This document shows, piece after piece, positions 8,845-16,295 of a DNA stretch of 41,090 nucleotides. The DNA comes from an uncultured Bacteroidota bacterium (GTDB lineage Bacteria; Bacteroidota; Bacteroidia; Flavobacteriales_D; Sanyastnellaceae): NCBI GenBank assembly GCA_903932685.1, contig CAIZGX010000061.1:1-41090 (forward strand). Reading direction: 5' to 3'. A model generated the notes under the pieces. It ran no database searches. It had not been told where the DNA came from and worked only from the letters and a program-made list of their open reading frames with translations. The stretch's first letter is position 1; each line of letters opens with the position of its first letter. Both the position numbers and the translations under genes were made by a program.

Positions 8845-9085
8845 GCCAACGAATGTCTTCGACGAATGCCCAAGGGCGAATGTTGGTTTCACCAACGAAT
8901 GTCGAAGACTATACTTCGTAAGATTAATTTAAGTCGCCTGACATTCGCCTCCGGCATTCGTTGACAGAGTCAACATTCGTCCTTCGGACATTCGTGCTTT
9001 TGCACATTCGTTGGCTCTGCCAACATTAGTCCTTCGGACATTCGTGCTTCGCACATGAGCCTCCGGCGAATTGTTCATAACAATT
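8836..9085 (+). repeat. Mini-hairpin array A (GAAT/ATTC linkers)
   Basis: About 16 small perfect hairpins in 250 bases. The left half uses GAAT linkers: 8836-8850 (GTTGGC-TAA-GCCAAC), 8855-8863 (GTC-TTC-GAC), 8868-8877, 8882-8896 (GTTGGT-TTC-ACCAAC), 8901-8909 (GTC-GAA-GAC). The right half uses ATTC linkers: 8947-8955 (GCC-TCC-GGC), 8960-8974 (GTTGAC-AGA-GTCAAC), 8979-8989 (GTCC-TTC-GGAC), 8994-9005, 9010-9024, 9029-9039, 9044-9054 (GTGC-TTC-GCAC), 9059-9067. The halves therefore have opposite polarity and the whole locus is a large inverted array. It ends with AATTGTT-CAT-AACAATT (9069-9085). No T run, no ORF. It fills most of the gap between the transporter and the DUF3127 gene. Confidence 0.9.
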
Positions 9086-9139
9086 ACTTTCGAATCCTAA
9101 CAAGACTTCCGATATTCGTACCTACTAAACAATTGTATT

Positions 9140-9526
9140 ATGTCATTAGAATTAACCGGAACTTTAGTCAAGTTCTACGAAACAAAATCATTCCCTAGCG
9201 GATTCAGTATTCAAGAATTTGTGGTTCGCACAGACGAGCGTTACCCGCAAGAAATCCTTGTTCAAGCAGCAAAAGAAAAAATTGATGTCCTGAAAAATTT
9301 CAAGGAAAACGATGTGGTAAAAGTGAAATTCAATCTTCGCGGAAGAGAGTACAACGGAAGACACTTCGTTTCATTGGATATGTGGACAATGGATATTGCT
9401 GCTGCTGGAAACACTTCTGCAAGCAATCCTTCAACAATGGGTAATTCAGCTGCGCCAGCGCCTGCTCCTGTGATGAACGACAACCCATCGAACAACGACG
9501 CAGACGGAGACGATTTGCCATTCTAA
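9140..9526 (+). CDS. DUF3127 protein, SSB-like OB fold with acidic tip
   Basis: 128 aa. Residues 1-90 match DUF3127 (LELTGTLVKFYETKSF, then RDE-like VVRTDERYPQE, and FNLRGREYNGRHFVSLDMW), predicted to be an OB fold. A Ser/Pro/Asn-rich linker leads to a C-terminus ending DGDDLPF, which resembles the acidic DDIPF tip by which SSB recruits repair proteins. A role in single-stranded DNA binding is inferred from this shape, not known. The WYL gene follows after 7 nt. Confidence 0.85.
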   Translation: MSLELTGTLVKFYETKSFPSGFSIQEFVVRTDERYPQEILVQAAKEKIDVLKNFKENDVVKVKFNLRGREYNGRHFVSLDMWTMDIAAAGNTSASNPSTMGNSAAPAPAPVMNDNPSNNDADGDDLPF

Positions 9527-9533
9527 TTAAAAA

Positions 9534-10553
9534 ATGCCGGCCAATAAATACGCACTTCTTCGCTACCGAATCATTGATCGTTGTTTAACGAACAAAGGGA
9601 AATCCTTCCCCAGTAGAGAAGATTTGCGTGAGGCCTGTGCAGATGCGTTATACGGCTCTGGAGCCGATCAGATTTCATTGAGCACCATAGACAAAGACAT
9701 ATGGGCCATGAAGAACGAAAGTGAGCTCGGGTATTATGCTCCTATCGAATACAACAGAACCCACAAAGGTTATTTCTACTCCGAAGAAGATTATTCGATC
9801 AACGAATTAAATCTTGTAGACGAGGACATTGAAGCCATTCGCTTCGCTGCGGCTATCTTGAATCAGTTTCGACATGTACCTCTTCTTTCTCAATACGAAA
9901 GCGCCGTTGACAAGATTATTCAACGTGTAAACTTGAATTCTTCCATTGAAGAGGAAAAACACAAAGCGTTAATTCAATTTGAAACAAGCACGGTAAGTCA
10001 AGGAAACGAATTCCTTGGCCCATTGCTTGAAGCGGCAAAATCAAAAACGGCCTGCACGCTGTTTTATCAGAGCTTCAAAGAGAACGAAGTGAAGCAATAC
10101 ACGATTCATCCGCTTCTCTTGAAAGAATATTTGAACCGTTGGTACTTGGTGGCATTTGTTCCAGAGCGCGAAAAGACTTTAACGTTCGGATTGGAAAGAA
10201 TCGTTTCCACTGAAGTCTCAAAAAATAAATTTACAGTCCCAAAAGGATTTTCTCCGGAAACGTTTTTTCAGTACAGCATGGGAATCTCGGAGAGCACCGG
10301 CAAGCCCGAGAAAATTGAACTTCGATTTTCAACGGTTGCTGCTAAGTTGGTAGAAACGCAACCCCTTCATTCTTCACAAAAGAAAATAAAAGAATCGAAA
10401 GTCGGAACAGATTTTCAATTTGAATTGCATCCGTGTCAAGAGCTTTACAATTTCATTCTCAGTTATGGAAATGAAGTTGAGGTCTTGAAACCCGCTTCCC
10501 TTCGAAAAGAAATTTTACGTCGCTTAAATCTCGCGATGAAAAATTACAAATAA
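9534..10553 (+). CDS. WYL-domain transcriptional regulator
   Basis: 339 aa. N-terminal helical region (1-80) with the look of a winged HTH (SREDLREACADAL, STIDKDIWAMK), then a WYL domain (about 165-270) with the name motif RWYLVAF (202-208), and a C-terminal WCX-type extension. WYL proteins sense nucleic acid or nucleotide ligands and often regulate defence or DNA-damage genes. It is paired with the SSB-like DUF3127 gene 7 nt upstream, which suggests a DNA-metabolism context. Confidence 0.9.
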   Translation: MPANKYALLRYRIIDRCLTNKGKSFPSREDLREACADALYGSGADQISLSTIDKDIWAMKNESELGYYAPIEYNRTHKGYFYSEEDYSINELNLVDEDIEAIRFAAAILNQFRHVPLLSQYESAVDKIIQRVNLNSSIEEEKHKALIQFETSTVSQGNEFLGPLLEAAKSKTACTLFYQSFKENEVKQYTIHPLLLKEYLNRWYLVAFVPEREKTLTFGLERIVSTEVSKNKFTVPKGFSPETFFQYSMGISESTGKPEKIELRFSTVAAKLVETQPLHSSQKKIKESKVGTDFQFELHPCQELYNFILSYGNEVEVLKPASLRKEILRRLNLAMKNYK

Positions 10554-10590
10554 TTTCACCTCGTAAATCCATTACAATGTGAAGGGTGTG

Positions 10591-10609
10591 CTTTGAAGAA
10601 AATTCAAAG
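10591..10609 (+). promoter_or_regulatory. Inverted repeat abutting the start of the small ORF
   Basis: CTTTGAA, 5-nt spacer, TTCAAAG: a perfect 7-bp inverted repeat ending 2 nt before the ATG at 10612. It could be an operator, or an RNA hairpin limiting ribosome access. No T run follows. Confidence 0.4.
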
Positions 10610-10611
10610 CC

Positions 10612-10854
10612 ATGCAAAACCTAACACAAATTCAAGATGTTAAAATGTACATCGAATCCTTCCTTCAACCACAAGGATTGAACACCTATGCTTGGGAGAA
10701 TACCAAGCGCACAGCAATGGAAGTGTGGGAGTGTCATTTAAAGAACAGACCCGTTCGCAGAAACTTAAATTTTCTTTGCAAGGAATTCTATCAAATGATT
10801 CGCAAGCCAAACGGAGAATACATTGTGCCTCGCAGTTCTTTTCGAACCATGTAA
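10612..10854 (+). CDS. Small unknown protein, 80 aa
   Basis: No family recognised. 80 residues, basic and soluble (VKMYIESFLQPQGLNTYAW near the start, a cluster NRPVRRNLNFLCKEFYQ in the middle), no signal peptide or membrane segment. It lies between the WYL gene and ccmB, with a perfect inverted repeat next to its start. The codon pattern looks like its neighbours, so I think it is real. Confidence 0.55.
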   Translation: MQNLTQIQDVKMYIESFLQPQGLNTYAWENTKRTAMEVWECHLKNRPVRRNLNFLCKEFYQMIRKPNGEYIVPRSSFRTM

Positions 10855-10876
10855 TCTGCTTTCACCTCGTTGCTCT

Positions 10877-10884
10877 TATCTTCG
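10877..10884 (+). promoter_or_regulatory. -7 element TATCTTCG of the ccm operon
   Basis: TAnnTTCG variant, four bases before the GTG at 10889. It implies a near-leaderless ccmB mRNA and supports GTG 10889 over upstream starts. Confidence 0.55.
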
Positions 10885-10888
10885 CAAC

Positions 10889-11551
10889 GTGAAAGCTGTT
10901 TATATACTTTTTAAAAAAGAGTTTCAACTCGACATGCGTAAAAAGCAATTGCTTTTCGGCATCTTACTTTTTGTGCTTTCAACCGTTTTCACTTGCTACC
11001 TCTCCCTTGAAACGATTAAGGATTCTAAAGTCCTCGCAGCATTGTTCTGGATTGTCGGACTCTTCGCGGCATTCAACGCCATGCAGAAATCGTTTCAACA
11101 AGAACAAAACGGAACAGATAAGCTCTTATACACTCTCGCTTCTCCTCGACAAGTTTGGATTGCTAAAGCGGCCTATTACGCGCTTTTGATTTTAGTCTTG
11201 AATCTTCTTTCAATCTTACTTTTCTCTCTCTTCTTTGGATCTGACATTTGGTCGAGAACATCTATGGGATTGCTTCTGTTGGCGGTTTCTCTTGGAAGTA
11301 TTGGATTGGGAACTGCGTTAACTTTTTTATCGGCTCTTTCATTCAAGGCGAATGGTTCAGCTTCACTTACCGTAGTGCTTGGCTTTCCTGTTCTTATGCC
11401 TTTCCTCTTTGCTTTAACATCGGTAACACTTAACATTCTTGATGGCGCCTCGTGGCAAGTGGCTTCCTTCGGAATGATGCTTCTTGCAGGATTGTTTTTA
11501 ACCACCACGATTATGTCGTTATTCTTGGTTCCTTTCTTTTGGAAGTCTTGA
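10889..11551 (+). CDS. ccmB: Heme exporter permease CcmB
   Basis: 220 aa from GTG 10889 (VKAVYILFKKEF); the longer frame from 10823 overlaps the previous gene and adds residues that look non-coding. Six hydrophobic segments, first LLFGILLFVLSTVFTCYLSL; conserved CcmB features LASPRQVWIAKAAYY and LGFPVLMPFLFALT. With the ATPase CcmA it forms the ABC unit that drives release of holo-CcmE in cytochrome c maturation. ccmA is not adjacent. First gene of ccmB-C-D-E-F. Confidence 0.93.
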   Translation: MKAVYILFKKEFQLDMRKKQLLFGILLFVLSTVFTCYLSLETIKDSKVLAALFWIVGLFAAFNAMQKSFQQEQNGTDKLLYTLASPRQVWIAKAAYYALLILVLNLLSILLFSLFFGSDIWSRTSMGLLLLAVSLGSIGLGTALTFLSALSFKANGSASLTVVLGFPVLMPFLFALTSVTLNILDGASWQVASFGMMLLAGLFLTTTIMSLFLVPFFWKS

Positions 11552-11594
11552 TAATTCGCACCTTTTTTTTCATCTGTTTGCCGTCATTCGTGCT

Positions 11595-11602
11595 TAATTT
11601 CG
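11595..11602 (+). promoter_or_regulatory. Candidate internal -7 element TAATTTCG before ccmC
   Basis: TAnnTTCG variant 23 nt upstream of the ccmC ATG, in the 74-nt gap after ccmB. It may give the C-D-E-F genes their own promoter. Confidence 0.4.
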
Positions 11603-11625
11603 CACGTGAACAATTCCATTCTTGA

Positions 11626-12672
11626 ATGAAGCATTGGTATAAAATTTTAGGAAGTATTTCTCTCTTGTACGCCTGTACATTTTCGTTGTATCAAGCATTG
11701 GATCCAGCGTTAGTGGTTGCTGATACGACTCAACTCAGATCTGGCTATAACCGAATTGAACTTGCAGGACATTACACGCATTTCAAAGACGCTCAAACCA
11801 CTGCCGGAATTCGTGTGGGAGAATATTATTTTCAAGGAGATGTTCAGCCCATTGCAAATGGAAAAATAGCTATTACGCTTGATCTGCCCGACACTCTTCC
11901 TTCCAATGCCATACTCTTCAAAGCTTACAACAGCGTCGATGGTGAATTAATCTTGAATCAAGCATGCTCACTCGGAGACATTGTTTTAGACACTGCAGCT
12001 GTGGATTCGTCTTGGGTAAAAAATAGTAAGCTAGAGAAATTTACCGGTGTCGGCTTTCCGAATTTACCCATCTTAAATGAAACCATTCGCAACCTCATGT
12101 GGCACGTACCAATGTGGTTCACGATGTTCTTCATTATGATTCTCTCTTTCTCGAATAGCCTTCGCTTATTGAACTTGAAAGAATCTTCAAACCGATTGGA
12201 GAAGATGTTAAAATTCGATATGCGTTCAACGTTATTGAATGAAGTGGGTGTGTTGTTCTGCGTTCTTGGACTTTTGACCGGTTCGTTGTGGGCACGCTAT
12301 ACATGGGGAGATTGGTGGACGAATGATCCGCAGCTTAACGGCGCGTTGGTTGTCTTTTTGGTTTACTCGGGATACTTCATTTTGCGTGCATCTATTGACG
12401 ATGAAGACAAACGCGCACGCATTTCAGCTGTGTTCAACATCTTTGCATTCGTACTCATGTTTATATTATTGATGATCATGCCTCGCTTCGCGGCTGGACT
12501 TCATCCGGGGAAAAGCGGAAATCCAGCCTTTTCACAATACGACTTAGACAGCTCTTTGCGTGCGGTATTCTATCCTGCGGTATTCGGATGGATCTGCCTA
12601 GGCTATTGGCTATACAGCGTTCGCATTCGTGCGAAGCGCATCAAAGAAGAACTTAAAATTACAGAAGATTAA
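11626..12672 (+). CDS. ccmC: CcmC-type heme-handling protein with large periplasmic insertion
   Basis: 348 aa, about 100 longer than E. coli CcmC. TM1 (1-25) is followed by a ~110-residue soluble domain (about 30-145) that resembles a small beta domain. After that come the usual CcmC elements: MWHVPMWFTMF with the first heme-ligand His, the tryptophan-rich GDWWTNDPQL, and a second His in AAGLHPGKSGNP. CcmC presents heme to CcmE. ccmD follows at once. Confidence 0.88.
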   Translation: MKHWYKILGSISLLYACTFSLYQALDPALVVADTTQLRSGYNRIELAGHYTHFKDAQTTAGIRVGEYYFQGDVQPIANGKIAITLDLPDTLPSNAILFKAYNSVDGELILNQACSLGDIVLDTAAVDSSWVKNSKLEKFTGVGFPNLPILNETIRNLMWHVPMWFTMFFIMILSFSNSLRLLNLKESSNRLEKMLKFDMRSTLLNEVGVLFCVLGLLTGSLWARYTWGDWWTNDPQLNGALVVFLVYSGYFILRASIDDEDKRARISAVFNIFAFVLMFILLMIMPRFAAGLHPGKSGNPAFSQYDLDSSLRAVFYPAVFGWICLGYWLYSVRIRAKRIKEELKITED

Positions 12673-12673
12673 T

Positions 12674-12820
12674 ATGGACTATTTTCAACATTTCGGAAAG
12701 ATGCCTGTTGTGATTGGTGTAGTAACACTTATCCTAGCAGGAATTATTGTCTACCTCGCACGTCTTGATATTAAAGTTTCAAGATTAGAGAAGAAAATGA
12801 AAGAACAAAATCAAAAATAG
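12674..12820 (+). CDS. ccmD: CcmD-like small membrane protein
   Basis: 48 aa from ATG 12674 (MDYFQHFGKMPVVIG), one base after the ccmC stop. One membrane helix (about 10-30) and a charged cytoplasmic tail rich in Lys/Glu, the CcmD pattern. CcmD stabilises CcmC-heme-CcmE and helps release holo-CcmE. The ATG at 12629 would overlap ccmC and is rejected. Confidence 0.82.
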   Translation: MDYFQHFGKMPVVIGVVTLILAGIIVYLARLDIKVSRLEKKMKEQNQK

Positions 12821-13213
12821 ATGAGCAAACTTCAGATTGTTTTATTGATTTTAGTGGCTGTTGTATTCGGTATCATCATTGCCACTTATGCGCAAAGTAC
12901 CAACTCTGCAACCTTCGGAGAAGCGGCAGAGCACGTGGGAGAGAAATATAAAATTGTGGGGACGTTAGATAAAAACGTTGCCATTCTAAACGATCCAATT
13001 GTAGATGCGAATCTTACCATTTTCAACGTTATTGACGCAAATGGAAAATCGCAAGTGGTTTATCTGCATCAAGATTCTGGCCGTCCCCTCGGATTGGAGC
13101 GTTCAGAAAATGTAACCTTAGAAGGAAAAATGAATGCGGAAGGAATCTTCCACAGCGATCACCTTCAAATGAAATGTCCAAGTAAATACAACGAAGAGAA
13201 GCACGAAATGTAA
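12821..13213 (+). CDS. ccmE: Heme chaperone CcmE, Cys-type (CxxxY)
   Basis: 130 aa, starting directly after the ccmD stop. An N-terminal anchor (4-23) precedes the OB-fold heme chaperone domain. The covalent heme-binding site is not the HxxxY of E. coli: it reads MKC-PSK-Y with C119 and Y123, the CxxxY variant known from Desulfovibrio and archaea. Such systems are established to work without CcmH and CcmG, which matches the genes seen here. Confidence 0.92.
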   Translation: MSKLQIVLLILVAVVFGIIIATYAQSTNSATFGEAAEHVGEKYKIVGTLDKNVAILNDPIVDANLTIFNVIDANGKSQVVYLHQDSGRPLGLERSENVTLEGKMNAEGIFHSDHLQMKCPSKYNEEKHEM

Positions 13214-13220
13214 TTGGTGA

Positions 13221-16067
13221 ATGAACAATATTGAATACCTCAACGAACATCTTTTGCCCGGTCAAATCGGGCATTTTGCTGTTATCCTAGCCTTTATTGC
13301 TGCCGCCTTTTCCGCAGTGACTTATTTCCTTTCTGTTCGAAACAACGAAGATGCTTCTTGGAAGAAACTCGGACGCATTGGATTCTTTATCCATTCGGGA
13401 GCCGTGCTGGTTGTCATCACCACCCTGTTCTACATTCTTTTCAGTCACTACTTCGAATACAAATACGCCTTCGATCACCTGAACACAGAAATGCCCATGA
13501 AGTACATCTTCTCGTGCATGTGGGAAGGACAAGAGGGTAGTTTTCTATTGTGGGTATTTTGGCAGATGGTGCTGGGACTTTTTGTTCTCTTCACCGCGAA
13601 AAAATGGGAAGCAAGCGTTATGGCAGTTATTGCACTTGTTCAAGTGTTCTTGGCTTCCATGCTCTTGGGTGTTTATTTCGGTGACTTCCAATTCGGTTCT
13701 TCTCCTTTCGGATTGTTGCGTGAAGCAACAGTTAACATTGGACTTCCTTGGACGCAAAAAGCAGATTACTTAAGTCTTCCTTTGTTCCAAAATGGAAAAG
13801 GATTGAATCCGCTTCTTCAAAACTATTGGATGACTATTCATCCGCCTACGTTATTCCTAGGCTTCGCCTCTACCCTCATTCCATTTGCGTACGCCATTGC
13901 TGGATTGTGGAAAGGAGAGCGCTCTGCATGGATGAAACAAGCGGTGCCATGGGCATTTTTCGGAGTCATGATTTTAGGAACAGGAATCCTTATGGGTGGA
14001 GCTTGGGCCTATGAAGCACTCGGTTTTGGAGGATTCTGGGCATGGGATCCAGTTGAAAACGCATCGCTTGTTCCGTGGTTGACTTTGGTTGCAGCTGCAC
14101 ACCTTTTAGTCATTAATACAAAAAGGGAAACTTCTCTTTTCAGCACGCTTATTCTAACTCTGAGCAGTTTTGTCCTGGTTGTTTATTCCACTTTCTTAAC
14201 GCGCAGTGGAGTTCTAGGAGACAGCAGTGTACACAGTTTCGTAGACAGTGGTATTCTTGCGCAGTTGCTGGTTTACTTGCTGGTGTTCGTTGCCCTTTCT
14301 ACATATTTAATTGAAAACACGAAAGTGTGGAAGAACATCTATGCAGCCGCAAGTGGTGTTCTATTGCTTATTGCCATTGGACATTTGGCAACTGGCACAT
14401 TCCCTGAACCTGCTGAAGGAGAAAAACTTTTGCCTGGTGAAGGCACTTGGATTCCCGCTCTAACGCTCATCTTCATTGTTCTTTCAGCAGTGTACTTACT
14501 GGTGGCCTACAACAAGAAATACAAAACGAAAAAGGAAGACGAAGAAGAATTGTGGAGCCGTGAGTTTTGGATGTTCCTTGGAACCTTGGTGCTCTCGCTT
14601 TCCGCTATTCACATCACTTTCGTGACGTCTATCAATGTGTGGAATATCTTCTTGGTTCCTATGGAAGGAATGTTCAATTGGATGCACACTTCCTTCAATT
14701 GGGAATTTGCGAAGTCCTTGGCTGACCACAATTTCTCAGCGGCTTCGGGCGATGATCGATTCACGCAGTTTCATCAAGTTCAAATTCCATTGACGATTGT
14801 GCTTCTGTTAATCATTGCCATCGGACAATGGTTGAAATACAAGAAAACTGACACGAAAAAATTCTTTAAGTCGTTGATTTATTCTTTCGCCGCGGCACTC
14901 ATTCTTACTGTCGTTTTTGTTGCATTCCAAGAGAAGTATCCATTGCCGTTAGGCATTCTGTTTTTTGCAGGAATGTGGGCTTTGTTTGCCAACGCCGATT
15001 ATGCTATTCGAATGATCAAAGGAAAACTCGATCACATTGGTGCCAGCATTGCGCACATTGGATTTGCTATGCTGTTAATTGGTGCCCTTATTAGCACAGG
15101 TAACAGTTATTTCATTTCAAGAAATGTGAATGGAGACATTACGCAAGTGAACAAGGAATTCAAGAACAACGAAGACCTTTTAATTCTTCAAGGCGACACG
15201 TTGCGCATGGGTGAGTATTTTGTTTCGTTTCGAAAGAAGTACAAGGAAGGTTCACACATTTATGCCATCGTAGACTATTTCGAAGTCACTCCTGCTAATT
15301 ATACCGAAGGGACAAAGGTCAAGATGAACGGAGATATTTTCCGCTGCAAGAAAGGACATACTGCTACAGACAACTTCCTAAAAGACTGGTCCGAAGATTC
15401 CTTGTGGACGCTTGTCCCTGCGCCTACTCCAGATGAATTATTAACTGCTGCCAATTGGAATTCAGGAAAAGCTGGAAAACTTCTATTCACGCAGCAACCA
15501 AGCGTGCTTATGAGTCCGAAAGGAAACAGCCGCGAACCCGATGTCCTTCACGGATTAGGCGAGGACTTGTATTCCTACATCAAGTACATTGATCTGGAGG
15601 AAAAGAAAGCCGAAGGAGAATTTAGCGAAGCCAAAACCGGAACCATTCAAATGGGTGAAGAAGTTTTGTTAACTGAATCTATTTCGTTGGTGCTCGATAC
15701 GTTGATTGAAGTTGCTGACTTACCTGCTAGCCTCCCTGCTGGAACCAAAGCGAAAAAAGGAATGTTGTATTTGCAGGAAGGAAACAAGCGCGACTCCATT
15801 GAAGTGATGAGTGTCTTGGTGAAGGACAGCCTTGCCTTCCCTGTTCCAGATGTGGAAAGTACGGTGTTCAATATGCGCTTCGCCATTCAAGAAACGAGGG
15901 AAGGAATAGATCTTTCTGTAAAAGAAGGCGGCAGCAACAAACGCGAAATGCTTATTCTTTCTGCAGAAATCTTCCCAATGATAAACTTACTTTGGTTGGG
16001 ATGTTTGGTGATGGTTGTTGGAACTATTCTAGCGATTCGACATAGATACAAGTTACACCGGAGATAA
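13221..16067 (+). CDS. ccmF: Cytochrome c heme lyase subunit CcmF
   Basis: 948 aa, larger than the usual ~650. About 14 membrane segments. It carries WEGQEGSFLLW, the heme-handling WWD-type motif GGFWAWDPVENASLVPW (about 270-286) and FLTRSGVL. After the last core helices (near 640) comes a ~270-residue soluble periplasmic region and a final TM (about 918-938). CcmF ligates heme from CcmE to apocytochrome CXXCH. It is last in the operon, 7 nt after ccmE. The stop is followed at once by hairpin array B. Confidence 0.95.
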   Translation: MNNIEYLNEHLLPGQIGHFAVILAFIAAAFSAVTYFLSVRNNEDASWKKLGRIGFFIHSGAVLVVITTLFYILFSHYFEYKYAFDHLNTEMPMKYIFSCMWEGQEGSFLLWVFWQMVLGLFVLFTAKKWEASVMAVIALVQVFLASMLLGVYFGDFQFGSSPFGLLREATVNIGLPWTQKADYLSLPLFQNGKGLNPLLQNYWMTIHPPTLFLGFASTLIPFAYAIAGLWKGERSAWMKQAVPWAFFGVMILGTGILMGGAWAYEALGFGGFWAWDPVENASLVPWLTLVAAAHLLVINTKRETSLFSTLILTLSSFVLVVYSTFLTRSGVLGDSSVHSFVDSGILAQLLVYLLVFVALSTYLIENTKVWKNIYAAASGVLLLIAIGHLATGTFPEPAEGEKLLPGEGTWIPALTLIFIVLSAVYLLVAYNKKYKTKKEDEEELWSREFWMFLGTLVLSLSAIHITFVTSINVWNIFLVPMEGMFNWMHTSFNWEFAKSLADHNFSAASGDDRFTQFHQVQIPLTIVLLLIIAIGQWLKYKKTDTKKFFKSLIYSFAAALILTVVFVAFQEKYPLPLGILFFAGMWALFANADYAIRMIKGKLDHIGASIAHIGFAMLLIGALISTGNSYFISRNVNGDITQVNKEFKNNEDLLILQGDTLRMGEYFVSFRKKYKEGSHIYAIVDYFEVTPANYTEGTKVKMNGDIFRCKKGHTATDNFLKDWSEDSLWTLVPAPTPDELLTAANWNSGKAGKLLFTQQPSVLMSPKGNSREPDVLHGLGEDLYSYIKYIDLEEKKAEGEFSEAKTGTIQMGEEVLLTESISLVLDTLIEVADLPASLPAGTKAKKGMLYLQEGNKRDSIEVMSVLVKDSLAFPVPDVESTVFNMRFAIQETREGIDLSVKEGGSNKREMLILSAEIFPMINLLWLGCLVMVVGTILAIRHRYKLHRR

Positions 16068-16069
16068 TC

Positions 16070-16260
16070 ATCTGACTTTGCCAGATCAATTGCTGCGCAA
16101 TCAATCACCTGCGGTGATCAATCCTCCGGATTTATCGGAACGATTGATCGCAACGCGATTGATTCGAAGAATTGAACGGTGATCAATCCTTCGGATTTAT
16201 CGGAACGATTGATCGTAGCGTGATTGATTCGAAGAATTGAACCGAAGGTTTTTCCCCATT
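16070..16260 (+). repeat. Mini-hairpin array B (TTGA/TCAA linkers), 65-bp tandem duplication
   Basis: Hairpins: 16089-16101 (ATTGC-TGC-GCAAT), 16104-16118 (ATCACC-TGC-GGTGAT), 16121-16131 (ATCC-TCC-GGAT), 16135-16143 (TCG-GAA-CGA), 16148-16158 (TCGC-AAC-GCGA), 16163-16171 (TTC-GAA-GAA), then a second copy 65 bp further on: 16186-16196 (loop TTC), 16200-16208, 16213-16223, 16228-16236, ending with 16241-16249 (ACC-GAA-GGT). Linkers are TTGA or CA/TCAA. In the second copy stem changes are paired or G-T wobble. It occupies the convergent gap between ccmF and the acyltransferase gene. Confidence 0.88.
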
Positions 16261-16290
16261 CTTCCCCTCTCTTAACCTCTCTTACCTTCT
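16261..16290 (+). repeat. Polypyrimidine decamer tract (3 units)
   Basis: Three exact 10-nt units: CTTCCCCTCT, CTTAACCTCT, CTTACCTTCT. It ends 5 nt from the stop of the minus-strand acyltransferase, so in that mRNA it is a polypurine 3' UTR. Confidence 0.85.
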
Positions 16291-16295
16291 AAAAG

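Noticed and set aside
8836-9085. CRISPR array
   Set aside because: The constant element is only 4 nt, the variable parts are self-complementary, and no cas gene is present.
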